A model generated the notes under the pieces. The model saw only the letters and a program-made list of their open reading frames with translations, ran no database searches and was not told the origin of the DNA. A stretch of DNA of 64,000 nucleotides from Fructilactobacillus myrtifloralis. GTDB lineage: Bacteria; Bacillota; Bacilli; Lactobacillales; Lactobacillaceae. The position numbers and the translations under genes were made by a program. Where the stretch lies: NCBI RefSeq assembly GCF_024029335.1, contig NZ_CP097116.1, positions 310,001 through 374,000 on the forward strand, given 5' to 3'. Numbering within the stretch: position 1 is the stretch's first letter; each line of letters begins with the position of its first letter. Of the stretch, positions 10,065-19,129 are shown piece by piece.

Positions 10065-10120
10065 GTAAAATCCCTCCCTCCGAGCTTAAATAGTGCCAGC
10101 GTTACTATCTGACAAGTACA

Positions 10121-10149
10121 ATTATACCTTATGCTAAAATTCACGTCAA
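10121..10149 (-). promoter_or_regulatory. rpsU promoter
   Basis: Minus-strand TTGACG (10149-10144) and TATAAT (10126-10121) with 17 bases between them. It precedes rpsU by about 57 bases and is back to back with the region feeding the divergent PPDK regulator gene. Confidence 0.8.
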
Positions 10150-10236
10150 CGACCGAATTAAGATTTTGTTCTGGTCAGTGAAAGTCCAGCAAGTAAGCTA
10201 TAATAAGAGCAACAAGCTTTTTGAAAGGAGTTCTGT

Positions 10237-11064
10237 ATGAAAACCATTTATAATGTATTTGTCATTTCTGATTCAAGTGGACAAACCGGAACAACCATTG
10301 CTAAAACGGCGGCGGCGCAGTTTCCAGAGGCCCATGCGAACATCAGTCAGTATCCATTCATCCAAACCAAGTCAATTCTTACTGGAATCTTAAAGCTGGC
10401 TAAGGAAAATCAAGCGATTATTTTCCATACCCTAGTGGATTCCGAACTCAGTGACATGGTAACGCAGTATGCCGAAGAAAATGGCCTGTCGAGTTTTGAC
10501 TGTATCCAGACCCCGATTGAATTAATTTCTCACCGGCTCCACGAATCTTCAGCCGCGGTTCCCGGATTAGTCCACAATTTAAACGCTGCCTACTTCAAAC
10601 GGATTGACGCCATTGAATTTACGGTTGCAAACGACGACGGTCGCCATCCTGAAAAACTAAAGCAAGCTGACATCGTGATCCTGGGGGTTTCTCGGACTTC
10701 CAAGACTCCATTATCGTTATACCTTGCCAACGAAAGCTATAAGGTTGCGAACGTCCCCGTGGGGCCCAACATTCAGCTACCGGATGAAATTTGGCAGTTG
10801 AATCCCAAAAAAATCTTTGGCTTAACCAATTCGATTACAAAACTGCAAGAGATTCGCACCCAACGGATGAAGGAATACGGGATTGAAAACGATACCCGGT
10901 ATTCAAACGCTGCAAACATCAAAGCGGAACTGGACTACGCTCAACGGCTCTACCAAAAAATTGGCTGCCTCTGCATTAACGTTGCTGACAAGTCAATCGA
11001 AGAAACGGCCTCCATTATAACCGAAAGCCTCCCAAAGGCTAATCCTCCAATGCCGCCGTCGTAA
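10237..11064 (+). CDS. Putative pyruvate, phosphate dikinase regulatory protein (DUF299 kinase/pyrophosphorylase)
   Basis: Homologue of the bifunctional serine/threonine kinase and pyrophosphorylase that inactivates and reactivates PPDK or PEP synthetase. The 275 residues carry the N-terminal [19 protein letters not shown] motif and the P-loop-like [15 protein letters not shown] near residue 150, both typical. Translation has AAAGGAG before ATG. A TATAAT at 10199-10204 is a plausible -10, with only a weak -35. No PPDK or PEP synthetase gene is in the window, so the client is unknown. Its last 26 bases overlap the convergent endonuclease IV gene. Confidence 0.9.
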   Translation: MKTIYNVFVISDSSGQTGTTIAKTAAAQFPEAHANISQYPFIQTKSILTGILKLAKENQAIIFHTLVDSELSDMVTQYAEENGLSSFDCIQTPIELISHRLHESSAAVPGLVHNLNAAYFKRIDAIEFTVANDDGRHPEKLKQADIVILGVSRTSKTPLSLYLANESYKVANVPVGPNIQLPDEIWQLNPKKIFGLTNSITKLQEIRTQRMKEYGIENDTRYSNAANIKAELDYAQRLYQKIGCLCINVADKSIEETASIITESLPKANPPMPPS

Positions 11065-11953
11065 GCTTTTGAATCATCTCAGGATCAAATTGTTGGTTCC
11101 GTAACATTGCAACTTCTGCACCGTGCGGATCGACTTTTACCTTATCATTAACTTTAATGGCGGGAGTTTCCATGATTTTGGGAACTGCCGCCAGTTTTTC
11201 GTCATGGGCAATGGCGTTTAGTGCCGGAAAGCCAATCGTCCCAAAGCCAATGTTTTCATGGCGGTCTTTGTGACTTCCCAATGGATTTTTATCATCATTC
11301 AAATGAATGACCTTGAGCCGCTCAAGTCCGATCACCCGATCAAATTCAGCTAGGACCCCAGCAAAATCATCCTTTACGTCATACCCCGCATCGTACGTAT
11401 GGCAGGTGTCAAAGGTTACCGAAAGTTTTTCGGGATGTTCCACTCCAGCAATGATGGTCTGGAGTTGTTCAAAACTAGTCCCGAGCTCGGTTCCCTTTCC
11501 AGCCATCGTTTCTAACGCAATTTGAATTTGTTGTTCGGGATTAATCACCTGGTTTAATCCCTTAATGATCTGTTGTAACCCCGCATCAACTCCCGCTCCC
11601 ACGTGGGAACCAGGATGTAACACAATCTGGGTGGCGCCCATTGCTTCGGAACGTTCCACTTCCTTACGTAAGAAATCAACCGCAAAGCCAAAGCTTTGGG
11701 GCTTTTTGGTGTTCGCTAGGTTAATAATGTAGGGAGCGTGCACGACCACTTCTCGCAACCCGTGGCTGTGCATGTATTCTTTCCCCGCTGGAATTTCTAA
11801 TTCATCCAGGGGCTTGCGGCGCGAATTTTGGGGCGCTCCGGTGTAGACCATAAAGGCGGTTTCATCGTTAGCGGCCGCCTCTTTCGCTGAGCCTAAAAAC
11901 ATGTCTGGTGCTTTCATTCCAACGTGGGAACCTAGCAATAATTCTTCACTCAT
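11039..11953 (-). CDS. nfo: Deoxyribonuclease IV (AP endonuclease)
   Basis: Zinc-dependent AP endonuclease that cleaves 5' to abasic sites in base excision repair. The TIM-barrel markers are LLGSHVGMK at the N-terminus, [11 protein letters not shown] (about residue 100), [25 protein letters not shown] and [22 protein letters not shown], which supply the metal-binding His, Glu and Asp residues. The longest frame begins at 11998, but GAGG lies 6 bases ahead of the second of two adjacent ATGs (11953), giving about 304 residues. It overlaps the end of the upstream glycerophosphotransferase by 8 bases, so the two are coupled. Confidence 0.95.
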   Translation of the reverse strand: MSEELLLGSHVGMKAPDMFLGSAKEAAANDETAFMVYTGAPQNSRRKPLDELEIPAGKEYMHSHGLREVVVHAPYIINLANTKKPQSFGFAVDFLRKEVERSEAMGATQIVLHPGSHVGAGVDAGLQQIIKGLNQVINPEQQIQIALETMAGKGTELGTSFEQLQTIIAGVEHPEKLSVTFDTCHTYDAGYDVKDDFAGVLAEFDRVIGLERLKVIHLNDDKNPLGSHKDRHENIGFGTIGFPALNAIAHDEKLAAVPKIMETPAIKVNDKVKVDPHGAEVAMLRNQQFDPEMIQKLTTAALED

Positions 11954-13118
11954 CATTATCCTCAGCTGCGTTATGCCGGCCGATGACGTATTTGTCAATC
12001 ACCCGCTTGTACGCTTTTCCATCGTTATAAGTATTCCACCAATCGTTAAAGGCCGTAAAGTCAACCGGTTGATTGGCTAGGATTGCTTGTCGTAACTGGT
12101 CAACCGTCTTAACTGGTGGGGTTGGTAACCAACGTTTCAAGTCCGGTTGAACCCCGCGCTGTTCGGCGTATTCGTGCAAATCATACATGAAGAAAATTGC
12201 CGACCGGGCTTGGGGCATCAAACTAAAGTCAAAAATGAACGACGAATAATCAGTGACTAAGGTGTCTGCTAAGGTCATCAAGTCGGTCGTGGTAAATTCG
12301 TCATAAATTTTGACGTTTGGATGTTTAAACTGTTCCATTTCGAGTTTTTCACGGTCAATCTCTGGGTAGAGTTTAACCGCTACAACCGCGTTGGGGTCGG
12401 CCGCCAAGGCCTCAATGGTCCCGGTGGGCGGGTTCACTTGACTAGCATTCCGGTAGGTTGGGGCGTATAAAATCACCCGTTTGTTTTTTAACTCGGGCGC
12501 CGCCAACCAGACGCGCTGTCGCACCGTGTCTAACCAGTTCGCACTAAACAACCGATCAGAACGTGGCATCCCCAGGTCCTGCATTTTGGCAGCCGGTTGG
12601 GCAAAGCTGCGTTGAAAAACGTTTCCCATAGCTTTAGACGCCACCACGTAGTCATCGAACTGGTTATACACAAGTTGATGACGGCGGCGTTTTAACCACC
12701 CGTTTTGCCGTTGATTAGGATCCTCCCAGCCAAACGTCTTAATCGTGCCGTCGGCATGCCACAGTTGAATGATTTTCATTTTCGTGCGAGGTCGAATTAA
12801 GCCAGCTAGCAGGGCGTAATAGTTATCACAAAAAATTAACCGAGCCGACATTAACTGCGGAATGCGCTGCAGTAAAAACGGGATACTCATTTTTAACGGA
12901 ATTGCTTTGACCCCAAAGGCCTTGAGGTCGTAAGCGGCCGCCAACGTGCGTGGATTATAAATTACCACCAATTTTTGTCCCGCTGGCAACTCAGCCGCCG
13001 TCCGTTTAATCATGTGGAGGTTGTTACTGTAACTCATCAGGTAATAAACGTTCTTTTTAGTTCTAAAGTAAAATAGTACGGAGAGGAAGCGAACCAACCA
13101 CACATATACTGTTTTCAT
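11946..13118 (-). CDS. CDP-glycerol glycerophosphotransferase family protein (TagB/TarB-like)
   Basis: Transfers glycerol phosphate from CDP-glycerol in wall teichoic acid or related polymer synthesis at the inner membrane face. The 390 residues correspond to the single-domain TagB-type primase size rather than the larger TagF. Conserved pieces are [14 protein letters not shown] (around residue 115), ILYAPTYRN (about 175), and [21 protein letters not shown] in the C-terminal half with the CDP-glycerol-binding pattern. The N-terminus is hydrophobic/basic, a membrane-association segment. No other teichoic acid genes are nearby, so which polymer it builds is open. Confidence 0.88.
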   Translation of the reverse strand: MKTVYVWLVRFLSVLFYFRTKKNVYYLMSYSNNLHMIKRTAAELPAGQKLVVIYNPRTLAAAYDLKAFGVKAIPLKMSIPFLLQRIPQLMSARLIFCDNYYALLAGLIRPRTKMKIIQLWHADGTIKTFGWEDPNQRQNGWLKRRRHQLVYNQFDDYVVASKAMGNVFQRSFAQPAAKMQDLGMPRSDRLFSANWLDTVRQRVWLAAPELKNKRVILYAPTYRNASQVNPPTGTIEALAADPNAVVAVKLYPEIDREKLEMEQFKHPNVKIYDEFTTTDLMTLADTLVTDYSSFIFDFSLMPQARSAIFFMYDLHEYAEQRGVQPDLKRWLPTPPVKTVDQLRQAILANQPVDFTAFNDWWNTYNDGKAYKRVIDKYVIGRHNAAEDNDE

Positions 13119-13159
13119 TTTATTTTATCCCGCCACTTTCTAAGGTTGCTCTGTCATCG

Positions 13160-14038
13160 TTATTTCGGTTTGCTTTCGTAAAAGTGTCCAAACACTTCAT
13201 CCACGTCAACCGCCACTGCAAAGGCATGGGGATCAGATTCGTGAAGCGCTTCATCCAGTTCATTTTTTTCGTATCGCGAAATCACGGTAAAGAGGATCGC
13301 TTTGCGGTCATGATGATAGGCCCCTTCCGCGTCATGGACAATCGTAATCCCGCGGCGCATGTGATTTTGAATGCTATCTACAACCGTTTTCGGAAAGTCC
13401 GTCACGATCATCACCTGCATCCGTTGCTGTCTAGTATAGGTTAAATCCATTACTTTCGCATTAACAAACAATCCAATTGCAGAATAAAAAGCATACGGCC
13501 AGCCGTACATGAACCCGGCTGACAGAATAATCAACGAGTTAAAGATAATGTTAATGTTTCCAATCGAATGCCCCGTTTTCCGTTGAATCACAATCCCAAG
13601 GATATCCAATCCCCCCGTGGAAATCTGATTTTTCAGGGCTAATCCGGTCCCAAATCCGTTGACAGCTCCCCCAAAGAGGGCACAAATCAACGGGTCGGAC
13701 GTCAGGGTTAGCGGGTGCAAAATTTTAATCATAAAACTAGCGAGCAACACCGAAATAAAGGTAAAGATGGCAAACTGATGCCCGATTTGTTTCCAAGCTA
13801 ATAGTAGGAGCGGGAGGTTCAGCAGTAGCAGTGCTAAGGCCGTTGACAGGGTAAACGGCAGGTACCGCTGCGAAACCGTGTTCAGTAACTGGGCAAATCC
13901 GGTAATCCCAGAGGAATAAATGTGCCCCGGCGTCCAGAAGAAATTCATCGCAATTGAAACTAACGTCGCATAAATAAACGCGGTTGATAGCTTCGTAATA
14001 ATTTGGTGCCGGCGAATGACTTTGTGTACATCGTCCAT
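13160..14038 (-). CDS. YitT family membrane protein
   Basis: Membrane protein of the YitT/DUF2179 family; no established substrate. About 292 residues from the ATG at 14038, chosen because AGAGGG lies just upstream; the longer frame would start 17 codons earlier without a good site. The N-terminal half has five or six transmembrane helices (FIYATLVSIAMNFF, LALLLLNLPLLLLAW, FTFISVLLASFMIKI and so on) and the conserved STGGLDILGIVIQRKTG loop. The C-terminal 85 residues form the soluble DUF2179 domain (MQVMIVTDFPKTVVDSI, ITIVHDAEGAY). Confidence 0.9.
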   Translation of the reverse strand: MDDVHKVIRRHQIITKLSTAFIYATLVSIAMNFFWTPGHIYSSGITGFAQLLNTVSQRYLPFTLSTALALLLLNLPLLLLAWKQIGHQFAIFTFISVLLASFMIKILHPLTLTSDPLICALFGGAVNGFGTGLALKNQISTGGLDILGIVIQRKTGHSIGNINIIFNSLIILSAGFMYGWPYAFYSAIGLFVNAKVMDLTYTRQQRMQVMIVTDFPKTVVDSIQNHMRRGITIVHDAEGAYHHDRKAILFTVISRYEKNELDEALHESDPHAFAVAVDVDEVFGHFYESKPK

Positions 14039-14133
14039 AAACAACCCTCTAATTCCAATTCTTGTAATTATTCCATCATAGTATAACACGAAAAAAGGAA
14101 GCCACGCGTTGCGCGTAACGTCCCCCTTTAGCC

Positions 14134-15915
14134 TTATTTATCAGTTGATTTTTCCACTTCAATTCCTAATTCATCAAGTTGCTTAGGTGCAACGGGCGTT
14201 GGTGCACTCGTTAACGGATCAATGGCCTTAGAATTCTTCGGAAAGGCGATTACATCACGAATGTTGCCCCGCCGCGCTAACAGCCGCGCAAACCGATCTA
14301 AGCCGATTGCCAAGCCACCATGGGGCGGAAACCCATAGTCTAAGGCCCGCAAGAAATACCCAAACTGAGAGTTGGCGCTTTCTGGCGTAAAACCGAGGGC
14401 CCGAAACATCTTTTCTTGTAACTCGCGGGTGTGAATCCGGATCGAGCCACCCCCGAGTTCCAGCCCATTTAAGATGATGTCATAACTCTGGGCGTGCGCC
14501 TTGTGGGGATCTTCCCCCTCATCCAAATAATGTTCATCGCCGACATTTGGCATCGTGAACGGGTGGTGAGCGGCGGTCCAGCGTTGGGCCCCCTCATCAT
14601 ATTCAAACAACGGCCAATCAACGACCCATAAGAAGTTATACTGGTCGGCTGGAATCAGGTCTTGCTCCTTCGCAATTGCTACCCGCAGGTATCCAAGGGT
14701 ATCAGCCACGACCTTAGCTCGGTCAGCAGCAAAGAGCACTAAATCACCGGGTTGAGCGCCGGTTTGTGCTTCAAGAGCTGCAACTTGGTCAGCATCCTTA
14801 AAGAACTTGGCGATGGGGCCGGAGAATCCATCCGCTGTCACCTTCAGCCAGGCCAGCCCCTTCGCGCCAAACCGCTTCACGTAATCGGTATACCGATCAA
14901 TGTCTTTGCGGGAGTACTGATCTGCTCCCTCAGGGACGACAATTGCTTTGACTTGGCCTCCAGCAGCGACTGCCGAACTAAACACTTTAAAATCAGAATC
15001 GGCCACGAGGTCCGAAACATCCTTTAGCTCCATTCCAAACCGGGTATCAGGTTGATCTGTCCCAAAGCGATTCATGGATTCTTGCCACGTAATCCGGTCA
15101 AATGGAAGTTTGACGTCGTACCCAACGGCGTCCTTCATGACCTCTTTAATCAGGCCTTCTGTCACGGCTTGGATATCTTCGGCACTCATAAAGGATGTTT
15201 CTAAGTCAATCTGCGTGAATTCTGGTTGCCGGTCTCCGCGTAAGTCCTCATCCCGAAAGCACCGTGCAATTTGATAGTAGCGATCGAAACCGGCCCCCAT
15301 CAGCATTTGTTTAAACTGCTGTGGGGACTGTGGCAAAGCATAAAAGGAACCGGGATACACCCGTGATGGTACCAAGTAGTCGCGCGCTCCTTCCGGGGTC
15401 GATGCCGTTAAATCCGGAGTTTCAATGTCAATGAACCCGTTTTGATCTAGATAGCGGTGCGTTGCCTGCAAAATCCGGTTTCTGACCAAGAGCCCCCGTT
15501 GCATCTCTGGGCGCCGAAGATCCAAATACCGATACTTCAACCGCAAGTCATCGCTGGCGTTGGTGTCGTCCTTAATTTCAAAGGGAACCGGCTTGGAAGT
15601 ACTCAAAATCTGAGCCGACGTCACGTGGACTTCGACCTTCCCCGTATATAGATCGGGATTAATTTCCGTTTCGGCCCGGGCAACCACTTCCCCCGTAATT
15701 TCGATCACAAATTCATTTTTCGCCGTTTCGGCCACTTGAAAAGCCGTCGGATTCTCATGTTCGTTAAAGACCAACTGAACAATCCCGGCCCGATCGCGAA
15801 GATCAATAAACATTAAACTCCCGAGGTTTCGTTTTTTGGCAATCCAACCATCCAACGTCACCGTTTGGTCTAAATACTGTTCGTTGACATTCCCAGCATA
15901 TGTAGTTCGTTTCAT
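14134..15915 (-). CDS. aspS: Aspartate-tRNA ligase
   Basis: Class II synthetase charging tRNA-Asp. About 593 residues with the bacterial layout: N-terminal OB anticodon-binding domain ([19 protein letters not shown]), class II motif 1/2 ([19 protein letters not shown] and [18 protein letters not shown]), the bacterial GAD insertion in the middle, and motif 3 [13 protein letters not shown]. The frame opens with a TTG at 15933, but GAAAGGA points to the tandem ATGs at 15918/15915. A T-box leader lies immediately upstream. In many lactobacilli hisS precedes aspS in this operon; here hisS is absent from the locus. Confidence 0.97.
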   Translation of the reverse strand: MKRTTYAGNVNEQYLDQTVTLDGWIAKKRNLGSLMFIDLRDRAGIVQLVFNEHENPTAFQVAETAKNEFVIEITGEVVARAETEINPDLYTGKVEVHVTSAQILSTSKPVPFEIKDDTNASDDLRLKYRYLDLRRPEMQRGLLVRNRILQATHRYLDQNGFIDIETPDLTASTPEGARDYLVPSRVYPGSFYALPQSPQQFKQMLMGAGFDRYYQIARCFRDEDLRGDRQPEFTQIDLETSFMSAEDIQAVTEGLIKEVMKDAVGYDVKLPFDRITWQESMNRFGTDQPDTRFGMELKDVSDLVADSDFKVFSSAVAAGGQVKAIVVPEGADQYSRKDIDRYTDYVKRFGAKGLAWLKVTADGFSGPIAKFFKDADQVAALEAQTGAQPGDLVLFAADRAKVVADTLGYLRVAIAKEQDLIPADQYNFLWVVDWPLFEYDEGAQRWTAAHHPFTMPNVGDEHYLDEGEDPHKAHAQSYDIILNGLELGGGSIRIHTRELQEKMFRALGFTPESANSQFGYFLRALDYGFPPHGGLAIGLDRFARLLARRGNIRDVIAFPKNSKAIDPLTSAPTPVAPKQLDELGIEVEKSTDK

Positions 15916-15984
15916 CATTATCATCCTTTCCAATCCAGCAATTAATGGGGCGTTGTCAACCTACAACTTACCCTTCCTGACGCC

Positions 15985-16185
15985 AGAAAAAAACCGTGCG
16001 AAATTGCTCCAAGGGCGCAAATGCACGGTACCACCTTTTTTTATTACTTCATGAGGTTTTCATTTTTAATTAAACCAGTTCTAAACGTGTCTTTCCGGAA
16101 CACCCGCTACGTTCTTGCACTCCCGAACGCTTTCTGAGAAACGGCCCTTCCCGGTACTCTTCGTTATCAGTGAACTATTTCTAAC
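15985..16185 (-). ncRNA. T-box riboswitch leader of aspS
   Basis: Minus-strand leader between the promoter at 16192-16220 and aspS. The core GGTGGTACCGTG lies at 16035-16024, overlapping a terminator whose arms ACCGTGC (from about 16030) and GCACGGT pair before a run of seven T residues (to about 15985). Upstream is a Stem-I-like region with AGCG and GAGTGCAAGA. A GGAAAGACACG segment holds GAC at 16091-16089, a candidate Asp specifier followed by A; CAC (His) overlaps it by one base. Together with the amidase promoter this accounts for the 390-base gene-free stretch 15916-16307. Confidence 0.88.
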
Positions 16186-16191
16186 ATTTTT

Positions 16192-16220
16192 ACCCTAATC
16201 AAAAACCCGGAGAAAGTCAA
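16192..16220 (-). promoter_or_regulatory. Candidate promoter of aspS leader
   Basis: TTGACT (16220-16215) and TAGGGT (16197-16192) on the minus strand, separated by 17 bases. The -10 is imperfect, but the position directly ahead of the T-box fits. Confidence 0.6.
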
Positions 16221-16307
16221 GGAGATCCACGGGATTTACTGCCAGAATCCCGAAAAAGTTATATGATATTAATTAACTAGTAATTTAGGAAGTAGTGAGG
16301 AAAAATC

Positions 16308-17156
16308 ATGCCCTTTACAATCAGAAATCGCCGTGGGTTGGCCTTTACCCTGGTCGTAACCTGCTGTACCTGTCTCATTATCGGCATCATGCTCTTACGA
16401 AACAACGTCGCCGTTCACACAAACAACCTCCAGATTAAAGCCGGTCCCAACTTAGCTACCACTACGATTGGAACTGTTAACCGGGGCGACCGGGTGCAAA
16501 TCATTACCAAAAAACATCAATGGGCCCAGGTTGTCTATCAACACCAAAAAATTGGTTGGGTGCCGAACTGGTTATTAACCGGTCATCCCCACCTCAAAAC
16601 CGCTGGTCCGCTAGCGGAAGCGACCATTGTTTTAGACCCTGGGCACGGAGGATCTGACTCCGGCGCCCTCTCTAATTCTAACCAGCCAGAAAAACGCTAC
16701 ACCTTAGCCCTCGCACAACAAGTTGCGGCGCGCTTACGCGCAGCGGGTACGAACGTCATTATGGTTCGTGATCACGACCAAACGGTGGCGTTAAAGCGGC
16801 GGCCAGGCTTTGCAACTAAGTCACAGGCCAACCTGTTTGTGAGTTTTCACTTTGACTCCTCCACCGTGTCGGGATCAGCTTCCGGATTCACAACCTATTA
16901 CTACCATCCGGGCCACTCTAAACAACTGGCGCAAGCGGTTAATCAGCAACTAACCGGCCTTGGTTTAGAAAATAAGGGTGTTCAATTTGGCGATTACCTC
17001 GTCATTCGGGACACCACCGTGCCGGCCGTTTTATTAGAAATGGGTTACATCAATAACCAAACTGACTTTCAAAAAATCAAAAGTAAGGCTTACCAACAAA
17101 AGGTCGCGACCGAGGTGACCGCGGGCCTAAACCACTATCTCAAGACTAACTATTAA
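16308..17156 (+). CDS. N-acetylmuramoyl-L-alanine amidase with SH3b domain
   Basis: Peptidoglycan hydrolase that cleaves the bond between MurNAc and L-alanine. The 282 residues start with a single membrane anchor or signal segment (about 11-30), then a bacterial SH3 domain (about 40-91, NNLQIKAGPNLATTTIG to IGWVPNWLL), then an Amidase_3 catalytic domain. Zinc ligands are visible: H113 in LDPGHGG, a glutamate after the NSNQPEKR stretch, and the histidine in VSFHFDSS; the catalytic glutamate is in LLEMGYINN near residue 250. A TATGAT at 16262 is a likely -10. It is transcribed away from aspS and followed 21 bases later by the kinase-like gene. Confidence 0.94.
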   Translation: MPFTIRNRRGLAFTLVVTCCTCLIIGIMLLRNNVAVHTNNLQIKAGPNLATTTIGTVNRGDRVQIITKKHQWAQVVYQHQKIGWVPNWLLTGHPHLKTAGPLAEATIVLDPGHGGSDSGALSNSNQPEKRYTLALAQQVAARLRAAGTNVIMVRDHDQTVALKRRPGFATKSQANLFVSFHFDSSTVSGSASGFTTYYYHPGHSKQLAQAVNQQLTGLGLENKGVQFGDYLVIRDTTVPAVLLEMGYINNQTDFQKIKSKAYQQKVATEVTAGLNHYLKTNY

Positions 17157-17177
17157 CCAGATCACTAGGAGGTTTCC

Positions 17178-18044
17178 ATGAAAAAACTAACGACTGCGTG
17201 GTTACAACAACTGCCCCTGCAGGAGCTCCAGACCGTTACGCCCGTTTCTGGTGGGGACATTAATGAGGCCTACCAGCTAACCACGAAGAGCGGCGCCCGC
17301 TACTTTTTAAAGGTTCAACCAGGACGTGGTAAAGCTTTTTTTGATCATGAAGTGGAAGGGTTAAACCTAATTGGCCAAGTTGCCACCGTGCCAACCGTGA
17401 TTGCGAGCGGCGAGATTGAAACGGATGGCTATCTCATCCTGCAATGGATTGAAACTGGCAACGGCAACCAGTTTGAGCTTGGCAAAATGGTCGCTAACGT
17501 TCATCAGCAACAGGAACAGCGCTTTGGTCTCGACCATGATTTTCGCTTAGGGCGGTTTCCAAAGGTTAATCAGTGGCAAAGTAACTGGGCGACCTTTTTT
17601 ATTCAGCAACGGTTACAGCCACTGGCGCAGTTAGCCCAGCAAAAAGGCCGCTGGAACCAAACCCGTTCCGCGGCCTTAACTCTGATTATGCAGCAACTGC
17701 AAGCTTATGCAGCCACTCATGTAATTAAACCGAGCCTCTTACATGGGGATCTATGGGCAGGGAATGCGCTCTTTAACCACCAGCACCAGCCCCTGCTCAT
17801 TGATCCGGACGTTTATTATGGTGACCGCGAATTTGACCTCGGAATTACCACCGTCTTTGGGGGCTTTACCGCTGCCTTTTACAGCGGCTATCAATCTGTC
17901 TATCCCTGTCGTCCGGGAGTAGAAGCCCGCTTACCCTGGTATCGCTTTTACTACGTTCTGATGCACGTCGTCCTCTTTGGTGAGAGCTACGGCACTTATC
18001 TTGACCAAATCAGTTCAAACCTATTGAATGAGGGCCGGCAATAA
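17178..18044 (+). CDS. Fructosamine kinase family protein
   Basis: Member of the fructosamine-3-kinase/aminoglycoside phosphotransferase-like fold; relatives phosphorylate ketosamine sugars on glycated proteins, and the bacterial substrate is generally unproven. The 288 residues show a glycine-rich start (VSGGDINEAY), an ATP-binding lysine in RYFLKVQP near residue 45, the catalytic loop LLHGDLWAGN near residue 192, and the metal-binding IDPDVYYGDREFDLG. AGGAGG precedes the ATG. Its end lies inside a 16-base tandem duplication and overlaps the convergent HAD gene by 35 bases. It may be co-transcribed with the amidase. Confidence 0.88.
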   Translation: MKKLTTAWLQQLPLQELQTVTPVSGGDINEAYQLTTKSGARYFLKVQPGRGKAFFDHEVEGLNLIGQVATVPTVIASGEIETDGYLILQWIETGNGNQFELGKMVANVHQQQEQRFGLDHDFRLGRFPKVNQWQSNWATFFIQQRLQPLAQLAQQKGRWNQTRSAALTLIMQQLQAYAATHVIKPSLLHGDLWAGNALFNHQHQPLLIDPDVYYGDREFDLGITTVFGGFTAAFYSGYQSVYPCRPGVEARLPWYRFYYVLMHVVLFGESYGTYLDQISSNLLNEGRQ

Positions 18045-18669
18045 TGAGGGCCGGCAATTCAGTTAAAGCATGAATGGTAACACTGGGCGTTCCCGGGGCT
18101 TCAATTACATAATCCGGGTCAAACAAAATTGACTTGATTCCAGCCCGGTTGGCAGCATCCACATCTAGTTTCCGATCCCCCACAAATGCCGTCTGGGCTG
18201 GATCCAATTGCATTTGATTCAGTAAGAACTGCAGTGCCGTCGGATCCGGTTTACGTGGAAATCCTTGTTCACGGGTCACAATTCCGGTCAACAAGGGGGT
18301 TAAATTGGCCTGCTCCAGTAACGTGACCGCGGCTTGATCACGATGGGTGACCAAGCCGTTCTGGCCCCCGTTCTTAACCACCGCTTGGAGCGCTGCCGGC
18401 GCACCAGCAAAGGGCTGGGCTAGCTGAATTTCCAGGGCTTCAAACTCCCGATAAGCAGTTTGCAACTGCTGCGGGTCAACGTGGAAACAGGCACTAAACT
18501 TCGTAATGGCCGAATTAAGGGAATGCACCCGCATTTGCCGATAAATTTCGTCCCCATCGATCTCAAATTCATCAACACCAACCCGTTGGAGCGCCTTTGT
18601 AAAAGCACTTACCATGTATGGGTACGTATCAAACAGGGTCCCATCAAAATCCCAAAGTAAATTGATCAT
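18010..18669 (-). CDS. HAD-family hydrolase, phosphoglycolate phosphatase-like
   Basis: Haloacid dehalogenase superfamily phosphatase; likely acts on a small phosphorylated metabolite. 219 residues. Motif I is WDFDGTLFDTYP at the N-terminus (nucleophile Asp8), motif II is GLVTHRD near residue 111, and the acidic motif IV is FVGDRKLDVDAANRAGI near residue 160, preceded by the RKPDP lysine. The cap domain is helical, a subfamily I type. The ATG overlaps the dtd stop (ATGA), so it is coupled to dtd. The C-terminal end is encoded within the 16-base duplication at 18027-18058. Confidence 0.88.
   Translation of the reverse strand: MINLLWDFDGTLFDTYPYMVSAFTKALQRVGVDEFEIDGDEIYRQMRVHSLNSAITKFSACFHVDPQQLQTAYREFEALEIQLAQPFAGAPAALQAVVKNGGQNGLVTHRDQAAVTLLEQANLTPLLTGIVTREQGFPRKPDPTALQFLLNQMQLDPAQTAFVGDRKLDVDAANRAGIKSILFDPDYVIEAPGTPSVTIHALTELPALIIAGPHSIGLN
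18027..18058. repeat. Perfect 16-base tandem duplication
   Basis: AATGAGGGCCGGCAAT occurs twice with no gap (18027-18042 and 18043-18058). It spans the stop of the plus-strand kinase-like gene and the C-terminal codons of the convergent HAD gene. Confidence 0.95.
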
Positions 18670-19118
18670 TGTGCAGACTCCCGATCATTCAATAGGAACG
18701 TAGCTGGTCCATCGTTCACGAGCTCCACCTGCATATCCGCGCCAAACTGCCCGGTAGCCACTGATAGTCCCTGGGCTACCAGCGCCTCATTAAAGGCGGT
18801 GTAAACTTGGTGGGCCGCTTGGGGATCACCTGCGGCTTGAAATGACGGCCGATTCCCGTGGTGTAAATCAGCTAACAGCGTAAACTGCGAAACGGAGAGA
18901 ATTGCTCCCTGCGCTTGGGTAATGTTGCGATTCATCTTCCCCGCCTCATCGGCAAAAATTCGTAGTTTAGCCACTTTAGCTGCCAGCCGTTGGGCCGTGG
19001 CCTCGTCATCCCCGGCTTCGGCACCGACAAAAATTAATAATCCCGTCTGAATGGCTCCCACGACCTGCTCGTCAATCCGCACGGTGGCCCGCTGGACTCG
19101 TTGTAGCACTAACTTCAT
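18666..19118 (-). CDS. dtd: D-aminoacyl-tRNA deacylase
   Basis: Removes D-amino acids (and glycine mischarged on tRNA-Ala) from tRNA, a proofreading activity. At 150 residues it is the normal size. The N-terminal KLVLQRVQRATVRID, the active-site SQFTL motif near residue 78 and the C-terminal NDGPATF Gly-cisPro motif are all present. It starts 11 bases after relA; relA-dtd pairing is conserved in Firmicutes. ATG is preceded by AAAGGAG. Confidence 0.97.
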   Translation of the reverse strand: MKLVLQRVQRATVRIDEQVVGAIQTGLLIFVGAEAGDDEATAQRLAAKVAKLRIFADEAGKMNRNITQAQGAILSVSQFTLLADLHHGNRPSFQAAGDPQAAHQVYTAFNEALVAQGLSVATGQFGADMQVELVNDGPATFLLNDRESAQ

Positions 19119-19129
19119 AATTAACTCCT

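Noticed and set aside
14085-14133. GCGTTGCGCG-type inverted sequence between aspS and yitT as a terminator
   Set aside because: Stem is imperfect and no T-run follows; left unassigned.
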